From the NCBI GenBank assembly GCA_017430835.1, contig JAFRMD010000082.1:1-64000 (forward strand): a stretch of 64,000 nt of DNA. Reading direction: 5' to 3'. Numbering within the stretch: position 1 is the first letter of the stretch; each line of letters opens with the position of its first letter. The DNA is from Methanosphaera sp. GTDB lineage: Archaea; Methanobacteriota; Methanobacteria; Methanobacteriales; Methanobacteriaceae. The notes below the pieces were generated by a model. That model saw only the letters and a list, made by a program, of their open reading frames with translations, was not told the origin of the DNA and did no database searches. Positions 57,396-64,000 of this stretch are shown here, in pieces. A program made the position numbers and the translations under genes.

Positions 57396-57749
57396 AATCA
57401 AATATTCTCACAAATTGCTTTCAAACAATTCAAAGAAAAACTAGAAACACAAACACAAAAACACGACATAACACTAATAATACAAGAAGAATCCTACACA
57501 AGCAAAAGCAGTTTCCTAGACAACGACATATTACCAACATATGATGAAAATCAAAAAGGAAAAAAATATGAATTCAAAGGCAAACGAATATACTGTGGAT
57601 TATATAAAACACAAAATGGTAAACTATTAAATGCGGATGTAAATGTAGCAGCTAATATTATTCGTAAAAGTAAGCAGAAATTCAACTTTGAACGACTGTA
57701 TAAGTGGGCCCAGACTGCTCCAAGTAAAATCAAACCACATAAAATATAA
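57396..57749 (+). pseudogene. C-terminal remnant of an IS200/IS605-type tnpB
   Basis: About 117 codons without a start codon, ending TAA 57747-57749. The frame contains IIQEESYTSKSSFLDND, then KRIYCGLYKTQNGKLLNADVNVAANIIRK, the late RuvC region and the DVNxAAN signature of TnpB/OrfB of IS605-family elements. The N-terminal two-thirds (the first RuvC Asp region) is missing and the upstream DNA has stops in this frame. No tnpA is seen. A decayed element, now non-functional. Confidence 0.8.
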
Positions 57750-57854
57750 TATTATTATATTTAGATGATATGATAATTATTATTGTTTGTTTTGAACAAA
57801 GGTAAAAATGAGTAATACTTTTTTGTATTAAAAAATCATTTTTGCCAAGTCTCA

Positions 57855-57864
57855 TTTATATATT
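57855..57864 (+). promoter_or_regulatory. TATA-like element of the third adhesin
   Basis: ATTTATATAT lies about 55-60 nt before the adhesin start codon, which would place transcription start near 57885. Confidence 0.45.
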
Positions 57865-57915
57865 TGTTTAAACAGAACTACTATAATATAAAGTTTAGTA
57901 AAAATTGGTGTAATA

Positions 57916-60909
57916 ATGAAAAAATTAAGAATTTCCATGATTTTTTTTATTATAATTATTTTATTATTTGGTCTATCTGTAGTATCTTCAAAGCAAACAA
58001 CTAACGACACAAATACGATAGAAAAAACAATACAAAAAAAGAACGTACCACCAGTAAATGTTCAAAAACAAAGTAAAAAATCATATACAATAGATAAATC
58101 CATAACTGTTAAAGCTGATGATATTAAAACAAAAGCATCCAAAAACACAACATTCAAAACGGAAGTATATGAGGGTAATAATAAAGTAAATAATGGAACG
58201 GTTTTTTATAAAATAGATGGAAAAACAATTATGGATGATGATGGAAAAACGAAGGAAATCAAAGTAAATGATGGTGTAGCAACATTAAACTATATTTTCC
58301 CAGCAGGATTCAGTGCAGGAAAACATAACTTGACGCACACTTACTTAAATCGCAAAAAAACAGCAAGGGCCGAAAAGAACACAATAATATTTATTGAAAA
58401 GTCAGACGTAAATTTTAACTTAAAAAATATTACAACAACTAAGGGAAACATTCTGGAAATTAATTCAAGTATAACCGATGAATTTAACAATCCATTAAAT
58501 AAGAGAGTTAATGTATTGATTACAATGGATGGAAATAAAGTAAAAACTTTCAAGACAAACGGAAGTTTTTCAGAAAAATTTGATACATTAATATTTTCTT
58601 CTGGAAAACATAATATGACATTCAGTATAATAGATGATGAAGCATATAATAATAATACTCAAGATCTAATATTGACTTTAAAAAGTAATATAATTAAAAG
58701 TTTTGACAGATATGTTAGTCCAGAATCTCGAAATTATAAAACAGGTTTAAATTGGAAGAATACACAACAAATAACAACTGCAATAAATGCTCTTCAATAT
58801 ATAGACAATACTGAAATCGCAAATATTTACTTGGATAATGGAATATACAATTTAGGAAATATTAAAGCAAATACGGCTGTTTTTAAAATTAAGAAATTAA
58901 AAACAATTAAAACCATTAACATCATAGGAAAAAGTCCCTATAAAACAATAATTTCTGGACAAAGCAAAATAGGATTATTCATCTTTAATAATAAACGTTT
59001 ACGTGTTAACATTAAAAATATTAAATTTGAAAAGGCTAAAAGTGATTCTGGTTCTGCCATAAGAAGTTATAATACAATAGTTAACATTAAAAATTGTATT
59101 TTTGAAAATAACAAGGCAACAAAATATGGTGCGGCAATTTATTATATCAATCCGACATCCGATAAAATATCTATAACAAATTCAACATTTAAGCATAATC
59201 AAGCATTATATGGCGGTTCAATTAACATTCATCAGAAAGAGGGGAATATTGATTTACAATTGTCAAAGATAAAAGCAAGTAAAAATAAGGCACAACAGGG
59301 GGCAGTATTTTACTCTCATACACCAAACAACATTGAAATAAATATTAAAAAATCAAGATTGGTGGATAATGTTGCTACAGAAAACTGTGCAGGATTATGG
59401 AGTTTTGCTGATAATGGAAAAATTAGTCTTAACGTTAACCACTGTATTTTAAGTAATAATAATGCCTCAGCAAATGGTGGAGTTTTTTATAATGTTGCAA
59501 GAAAACAAGTTCTTGTAAACTTGGATGATGTGACAATAAATAAAAACAAAGCACGATATGGTGGAACTATTTACAGTCACTCTAAAAATTCAAATCTAAT
59601 TTGCAATGTACATAATATTGTAGCTAAGAATTGTTTAACAGTAAAAAATGGTAATGCTGCAATACTATATAATAAAGCTGGGGCAACAGTATTTACAAAA
59701 GTATCAAATTCAATATTTGATAAAAACAAGTCTCCAATAGGAAATGGTAGTTGTATTACTAATCTGGGAATAATAAATGTTTATTTCACAGTAAACAAAT
59801 GTAAATTCACAAATAACTATGCTACACTGGGTGGTGCTGTATATTCCTGGGCAAACTTAAACATAACAAAAGTATTGGTGAAAAATAGTCAATTCACTAA
59901 CAACAAAGCAAGATTGGAAGGTGGAGCAATTTATTCAACTACTGATTATGAACCATTATTTGTATCATATGAAAACTTAAAATTTAACAAAAATACTGCT
60001 GGTGGAATGGGTGGAACATTATATAATAGGGCAGATCTTAATTCACTCATATTTAAAGCGAACAATATAAAAATATCCAACAGTAAATCCGTAGAAAACG
60101 GAAGTGCAATAACAAATAGGGCAGGAACTAAATTAAGCTTTGAAATGAAAAATAGTATAATAAACAATTGTGATGCAAAATCATCCAGGGCAGCAGTTTA
60201 TAATTATGCTATAAAAACTGCCAAAACAAAAATAGCCAAGACTAACATATACAACAACAAAGCAAATATTGGAGCTGCATTAGCAACAATCGCAAGAGAT
60301 GATGTAAAAGTTGATATAGTTTCATCAAAAATATATAAAAACACTGCAAAAGATTCAGCGACAATATACACGTGGTCTGATAATAAAAATATAGAATTTA
60401 ACATTAAAAATTCTCATATTGATGAAAATTATGGACAAAAAACTGGTGCAATATATACACATGCCAGAAAAGGAAATATTTACTTTAAAACAGAAAATGT
60501 GAACTTTTACAAGAATTCTGGTAAGTGTGGTGGAGCTGTATCTAACGTTATTGATAGGGGAAATCTGAATGTTAACATTCAGAAATCCAGATTTAATAAT
60601 AACTATGCAAAAATGGGTGCAGCATTATATAATGTAGTATTTGATGGTAAATTGAATGAAAAAATTGTTAAATCAACTATTACTTCCAATAGGGGTACAA
60701 TGACAAGTGCTACAATTTATAACAACGCTCAAAAAATTACTTTAAAACATAATGATAATGTCCTATCAAATAGTGGTAATTCTGGAAAGTATATGGTAAA
60801 CAGCGTATATCCATCAAGTTCTAATTTAGAACGTAATTCATGGGGAACAAAAAATGTAAATTGGAAAAAACTTTTATTCAATTGTCCAAAACCTAAAACG
60901 ATCAAATAG
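57916..60909 (+). CDS. Adhesin-like protein with Ig-like and beta-helix regions
   Basis: 997 residues. A signal peptide (KKLRISMIFFIIIILLFG) leads to a Lys/Thr-rich region. Two Ig-like modules follow; the first has VFYKIDGKTI and a VNDGVATLNYIFPAG stretch, as in the basic C-terminal modules of the adhesin at the start of the window. From about residue 270 to the end there is a beta-helix of short rungs (YGAAIYYI, YGGTIYSH, GGAIYST, GGAVSNV). The chain ends NSWGTKNVNWKK without an anchor. ATG 57916 follows GGTGTAATA. Probably exported and wall-associated; ligand unknown. It stands directly behind the tnpB remnant. Confidence 0.82.
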   Translation: MKKLRISMIFFIIIILLFGLSVVSSKQTTNDTNTIEKTIQKKNVPPVNVQKQSKKSYTIDKSITVKADDIKTKASKNTTFKTEVYEGNNKVNNGTVFYKIDGKTIMDDDGKTKEIKVNDGVATLNYIFPAGFSAGKHNLTHTYLNRKKTARAEKNTIIFIEKSDVNFNLKNITTTKGNILEINSSITDEFNNPLNKRVNVLITMDGNKVKTFKTNGSFSEKFDTLIFSSGKHNMTFSIIDDEAYNNNTQDLILTLKSNIIKSFDRYVSPESRNYKTGLNWKNTQQITTAINALQYIDNTEIANIYLDNGIYNLGNIKANTAVFKIKKLKTIKTINIIGKSPYKTIISGQSKIGLFIFNNKRLRVNIKNIKFEKAKSDSGSAIRSYNTIVNIKNCIFENNKATKYGAAIYYINPTSDKISITNSTFKHNQALYGGSINIHQKEGNIDLQLSKIKASKNKAQQGAVFYSHTPNNIEINIKKSRLVDNVATENCAGLWSFADNGKISLNVNHCILSNNNASANGGVFYNVARKQVLVNLDDVTINKNKARYGGTIYSHSKNSNLICNVHNIVAKNCLTVKNGNAAILYNKAGATVFTKVSNSIFDKNKSPIGNGSCITNLGIINVYFTVNKCKFTNNYATLGGAVYSWANLNITKVLVKNSQFTNNKARLEGGAIYSTTDYEPLFVSYENLKFNKNTAGGMGGTLYNRADLNSLIFKANNIKISNSKSVENGSAITNRAGTKLSFEMKNSIINNCDAKSSRAAVYNYAIKTAKTKIAKTNIYNNKANIGAALATIARDDVKVDIVSSKIYKNTAKDSATIYTWSDNKNIEFNIKNSHIDENYGQKTGAIYTHARKGNIYFKTENVNFYKNSGKCGGAVSNVIDRGNLNVNIQKSRFNNNYAKMGAALYNVVFDGKLNEKIVKSTITSNRGTMTSATIYNNAQKITLKHNDNVLSNSGNSGKYMVNSVYPSSSNLERNSWGTKNVNWKKLLFNCPKPKTIK

Positions 60910-60934
60910 GATGTTTTCTTTTTAACTTCTACTC

Positions 60935-60942
60935 TTTTTTTT
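60935..60942 (+). terminator. Oligo-T terminator after the third adhesin
   Basis: A T8 run 26 nt after the adhesin stop and just before the end of the convergent acidic-family gene. Confidence 0.45.
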
Positions 60943-60943
60943 C

Positions 60944-61507
60944 TTATTCTGTAAATCCGATTATTATGGTAACAATTTTCTCTTCCTTGCTTATTCCATA
61001 ATAATCTTTAATATAATGGTCAGCTTCGGTCGATGGTGCAGAAATTACCATACTTGAGGCACTTTCACGTATTTTATCCTCATTTTCAAGTTCATTGCAT
61101 AATTCAGAAACTACAAAGAACTGTTTTTCACCAGCAACCGGCATATTGGGGTATGTTACGAAATGTTCTGATATAAAATATGCTTCAGGGTCATCACGTA
61201 AATCCTCCAATTCCTCAGGATCATATATTTCTTCACCAATAATTTTTCCAGTATCAGTTTCTAGCGTGAGTGTTGGTGTTAATTCTTCATCCGGTATAAC
61301 AATACCAGTACGATCCTTAATAACTACAATGGCCTTTTCTTCATCAAAAGCTTGTTGCAGGCTTCTATTAATTAAGGGTATTGTTTCTTGTAATCTTTTC
61401 ATTTCTATTTTCAATATTTCCTTTTTTTGTTCATCGTTTAATAGTTCTGCTATTAAAACTCTTTCATCTTCCTTAAGTAATTTTATAATTTTCTCTTCCG
61501 TCGACAT
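60944..61507 (-). CDS. Acidic protein of an unrecognised family, paralogue C
   Basis: 187 residues from ATG 61507, 9 nt after AGGTG; an in-frame GTG at 61519 overlaps that site. Closest to paralogue A: MSTEEKIIKLLKEDERVLIAELL, TIPLINRSLQQAFDEEKAIVVI, GKIIGEEIYDPEELEDLRDDPEAYF, HFVTYPNMPVAGEKQFFVVS and the end DHYIKDYYGISKEEKIVTIIIGF. Acidic, no membrane part. It lies 35 nt downstream of an iron-sulfur flavoprotein gene, the same partner type as in the block at 54.7-57.3 kb. Function unknown. Confidence 0.65.
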   Translation of the reverse strand: MSTEEKIIKLLKEDERVLIAELLNDEQKKEILKIEMKRLQETIPLINRSLQQAFDEEKAIVVIKDRTGIVIPDEELTPTLTLETDTGKIIGEEIYDPEELEDLRDDPEAYFISEHFVTYPNMPVAGEKQFFVVSELCNELENEDKIRESASSMVISAPSTEADHYIKDYYGISKEEKIVTIIIGFTE

Positions 61508-61542
61508 TAACAGCCACACCTATTATATTAGTAGAACTTTTT

Positions 61543-62091
61543 CTATTGTAATGTTGAACCTATTTCAACTAATTCTTCAATCAATTTTTCGCAATTTCCA
61601 CTGATGGGTTTATTTTCACCAATAGACAATATTTTAATCACGTTACATCCTATGGAATTAAATATCTTGGCACGTTTATTGATGTATTCATCATAATGTC
61701 CTTGACTTGCCCCATAAGTGTGGATTATTATACATTTGGGATTATTTTTTAATCTATTGGGTGTTGTTTTTGTCATGGAATAAAAGCGGTTCATGAAAAT
61801 ATGGCCCTGAGCATTAATTTCACCAAAATAATTGGGACTGGCAAATATGAAAGCATCCGACTTTTCAACTTCGGACATTATCCTGTTGAAGTCATCATTT
61901 AACACGCACTTTGTTGGTTTTTCCATGTTTTTGCATGCTTTACATCCTTGACAACATTTAATGTTCAAATCATCAACAAAATAAATCTTATTTTCACCGC
62001 CCCGGTCATTAATTCCGCTTGTAATATAATCTACTATTTTTTTGCAGTTTCCTTTTTTTCTTGGGCTAGATATTACAGTAATAACATTCAT
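61543..62091 (-). CDS. Iron-sulfur flavoprotein (Isf) family, copy 2
   Basis: 182 residues. A flavodoxin-like domain begins NVITVISSPRKKGNCKKIVD and contains ASPNYFGEINAQGHIFMNR. The cysteine motif CQGCKACKNMEKPTKC is CX2CX2CX8C, a little wider than the usual compact motif. It is a paralogue of the copy at 54743, clearly diverged. ATG 62091 follows AAGGT. Same transcript as paralogue C. Confidence 0.78.
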   Translation of the reverse strand: MNVITVISSPRKKGNCKKIVDYITSGINDRGGENKIYFVDDLNIKCCQGCKACKNMEKPTKCVLNDDFNRIMSEVEKSDAFIFASPNYFGEINAQGHIFMNRFYSMTKTTPNRLKNNPKCIIIHTYGASQGHYDEYINKRAKIFNSIGCNVIKILSIGENKPISGNCEKLIEELVEIGSTLQ

Positions 62092-62160
62092 ATAAATACC
62101 TTCATCTTAGATAATTATTTGAAGTTAACTATTAATATGATTTTTATCAAAATTTTAATT

Positions 62161-62685
62161 ATGATGTCAAGAATTTCTAACTTCTTCACAGAAAGTGGTC
62201 AAGTAATCTTGAATCCAGATGACTTTTTATACTATAAATGTCAATCAAAAGGGTACAATGGAATATTAACATTAATATTCTATCATGTAATTCTTGCTTT
62301 AATAATAGGAATTACTACAAAAGATTTAGTTACAACATTACTTTTAGTAGCTATTGCAATAATTTTCCCATTGGTATACAGATTCATTAAATCAATCTTT
62401 GTATATGCATTTGCTAAACTTCTTGGTGGAACAGGTTCTTTTATGAACACATTTAATCTAACTAGTTATTCTAGTGTATTAAATATCCTAATAATTTTAG
62501 GTTTTGCATTAACATTCTTTGATAAGTTGGTAATAATTCCAATACTATTATTAGTATACTTATGGAAAATGGTAATTGAAATTATCGCTGTAAGTGAAGA
62601 ACATAATATTGGATATGGAAAATCCTTTTTAGCAAACTATGGAATTTTCTATTTAATCGTAATAATTCTCGTGGGGTTGTTATAA
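62161..62685 (+). CDS. Yip1-like membrane protein
   Basis: 174 residues with four to five hydrophobic helices. The N-terminal FFTESGQVILNPDDF is like the start of Yip1-domain proteins, followed by a helix pair and a long last helix. The start is not certain: ATG 62161, ATG 62164 or ATG 62137 are all in frame and none has a clear ribosome binding site. Its TAA is directly followed by the ATG of the next gene, so the two are coupled. Function unknown. Confidence 0.6.
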   Translation: MMSRISNFFTESGQVILNPDDFLYYKCQSKGYNGILTLIFYHVILALIIGITTKDLVTTLLLVAIAIIFPLVYRFIKSIFVYAFAKLLGGTGSFMNTFNLTSYSSVLNILIILGFALTFFDKLVIIPILLLVYLWKMVIEIIAVSEEHNIGYGKSFLANYGIFYLIVIILVGLL

Positions 62686-63486
62686 ATGGATTATAGTAAA
62701 ACATTGGGAATAGTAATTATTATAGCAATAATATTCTCAATTATTGTGGTAGGGTATGGAACATTTGTTAAAGACTCAATTCAAAAAGAAAAAACTGTAG
62801 AAACGGTCTTTGATCAATCACAACTTAGTCAATCAGATAATTCTTCGGATAATTCTAATGGAAATATATCAAAAGTAAATCTTAATATTCATCAAAGTAC
62901 TGGTGGAGTCAATATAAAATTTGCTGATACGGATAATGCTTATAACATTACATCAAAAGGGGGTAAAAAAGCTCCTACAATAACTAATAAACAAAAAAAA
63001 TCAACACTTAATGTTAATGTTGATTCAAATGATACAGATTTAACTATCGTATTAAGTAACAAATATAAATACAATATAAATTGTGATATCATTGCCGGTG
63101 GATTTGATGGAAAATTCACTGAAAAATCTAAAGTAAACTCACTCAAATTGGATGTAACAGCTGGAGGAGTAAACCTGGATTTAAATGGTGGAAAGTTATC
63201 TAAAGTTAGTACAAAAATTGCTACTGGCGGATTAAATATTAAAGGAATGCCTAAAGGTGTTACTAAAGTAAAATCTAAAATTGAAGTTGGTGGAATAAAC
63301 ATTAACCTCAAAAAACCAGTAGCTGATGTATCATGCAATATTAAGGTGGGTGGATTGAATCCGTCAGGTTATCAGAAAATATCTGAAACAGAATATAAAG
63401 GAAATGAATACGATTCATCAAAAGATAAGTTAAAATTAAAAGCTAATGTTAGGTTGGGTGGAATTAACACTCAGTCTTTTAAATAA
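62686..63486 (+). CDS. Membrane-anchored GG-repeat beta protein
   Basis: 266 residues. One N-terminal hydrophobic helix (LGIVIIIAIIFSIIVVGYG) is followed by a Ser/Asn/Asp linker and a beta domain. The domain carries seven GG-[VILF]-[ND] motifs (near residues 73, 138, 160, 181, 202, 222 and 258); the middle ones repeat every 20-22 residues. This is like the toast-rack/DUF4097-type beta-solenoid. ATG 62686 follows GGGG and the upstream stop directly. Orientation would place the repeat domain outside the cell. Function unknown. Confidence 0.65.
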   Translation: MDYSKTLGIVIIIAIIFSIIVVGYGTFVKDSIQKEKTVETVFDQSQLSQSDNSSDNSNGNISKVNLNIHQSTGGVNIKFADTDNAYNITSKGGKKAPTITNKQKKSTLNVNVDSNDTDLTIVLSNKYKYNINCDIIAGGFDGKFTEKSKVNSLKLDVTAGGVNLDLNGGKLSKVSTKIATGGLNIKGMPKGVTKVKSKIEVGGININLKKPVADVSCNIKVGGLNPSGYQKISETEYKGNEYDSSKDKLKLKANVRLGGINTQSFK

Positions 63487-63602
63487 TCCTCTTTTTACTA
63501 TTTTTTCGTATTTAAAGAATTATTTTGTATTGTTAAAAGTAGAATAAATTTTTTAATAAAGTAATTATTTTTAAAAAAATGTATAAGTGAATTTTTACTC
63601 AC

Positions 63603-64000
63603 TTATAAGCGTTTTAAGAATTCGAGTATAAGTTTTACAGTGTCTTCAACATCTTTAACGTTTACTACGCTTGTTGGCGTGTGAATGTATCTTGAACCAG
63701 AGGATAGTGTTGCTGTTGCAATTCCTTCTCGTGTAAGGTGTATTGCTGTTGCATCAGTTGTTCCACCATCACCTACTTCTAATTGGTAATCAATGTCGGC
63801 AGCTTCTGCAGCTTCTACCAATAGTTTTTTCATCATTGGATGGGTAAGTAATCCTCTACCGCTTGCATCTGCAAATGAGATTACTGGACCTTTTCCTGCT
63901 TTGATGTATGCATCTTCAGGTTTAACTCCAGGATGATCTCCGGCGATTGTTACATCTAATGCTATTGCCATATCCGGATTTAATTTGAATGCAGAAGTTT
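63603..64000 (-). CDS. M42-family glutamyl aminopeptidase/endoglucanase, C-terminal part
   Basis: The frame ends at 63603 and is open to the window edge, so the N-terminus is outside the window. Visible landmarks: [59 protein letters not shown] and [17 protein letters not shown] with a metal-binding histidine. M42 enzymes are dodecameric metalloaminopeptidases of the TET type. The protein upstream of the first in-frame ATG (63971) continues with KLNPD, showing that this ATG is not the start. Confidence 0.85.
   Translation of the reverse strand, partial: TSAFKLNPDMAIALDVTIAGDHPGVKPEDAYIKAGKGPVISFADASGRGLLTHPMMKKLLVEAAEAADIDYQLEVGDGGTTDATAIHLTREGIATATLSSGSRYIHTPTSVVNVKDVEDTVKLILEFLKRL

Noticed and set aside
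57551..57733. 60-residue minus-strand frame
   Set aside because: It is antisense to the tnpB remnant, whose TnpB-like signatures explain the sequence.
61948..62160. Upstream extension of the Yip1-like gene
   Set aside because: The first 71 codons are antisense to the second iron-sulfur flavoprotein and do not resemble Yip1 proteins; the domain begins near 62161.

Overview
The window is a low-GC, strongly AT-rich piece of an archaeal chromosome. The archaeal identity rests on a histone, aIF6, prefoldin alpha, ribosomal proteins L31e, L39e, LX and S19e, the Rpp21-type RNase P subunit, HMG-CoA reductase, ABCE1/Rli1 and a CCA-less tRNA-Thr gene with U at the discriminator position. Huge Asn/Thr-rich adhesin-like proteins, bacterial-type UvrABC and the overall gene style point to a methanogen of the order Methanobacteriales, most like Methanosphaera. 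The genus is my inference from gene content, not the result of a search.

Layout. 1-7.2 kb: the 3' part of a giant Ig-like repeat adhesin. 7.4-14.3 kb: nitroreductase-like protein, argininosuccinate lyase, a 45-residue membrane protein, a KH/PP-loop ATPase and two overlapping GT-C membrane glycosyltransferases. 14.5-19.9 kb: histone, a 735-nt gene-free stretch, Rli1, a radical SAM/SPASM protein, a short 40-bp tandem repeat and an AAA_14/DUF4143 ATPase. 20-23.8 kb: acetolactate-synthase-like enzyme coupled to a dUTPase-like protein, DUF368 (PopT-type) membrane protein and a methyltransferase. 23.9-29.8 kb, all on the minus strand: the conserved archaeal translation cluster rnp4, YhbY, S19e, PDCD5, PP-loop, L39e, L31e, aIF6, LX, prefoldin alpha, FtsY. 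30.2-32.6 kb: threonine synthase, SpoIIM-like membrane protein, AK6-like kinase. 33-39.3 kb: small TM protein, BCCT transporter, VIT-like protein, HMG-CoA reductase, succinyl-CoA synthetase alpha and a conserved unknown. 39.4-41.9 kb: a shikimate operon with aroD, a degenerate TtuA-like PP-loop protein and aroC, then tRNA-Thr(CGU). 42-54.7 kb: MBL-fold hydrolase and uvrA-uvrB on one strand, uvrC on the other, with a 4.5-kb beta-helix adhesin gene between uvrB and uvrC. 54.7-63.5 kb: an accessory block with two iron-sulfur flavoproteins, a QueG-like ferredoxin protein, three paralogues of an unrecognised acidic family, a decayed tnpB remnant, a third adhesin and a Yip1-like/GG-repeat pair. The window ends inside an M42 peptidase gene.

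The most notable observations are: (1) at least three genes (SpoIIM-like, one acidic-family paralogue, the beta-helix adhesin) whose only good ribosome binding site sits 6-7 nt before AUU or AUA, not AUG/GUG/UUG; (2) a protein between aroD and aroC that keeps the TtuA/Ncs6 fold landmarks but has lost the SGGxDS nucleotide-binding loop; (3) the mirrored duplication of iron-sulfur flavoprotein and acidic-family genes around an IS605-type remnant and an adhesin.
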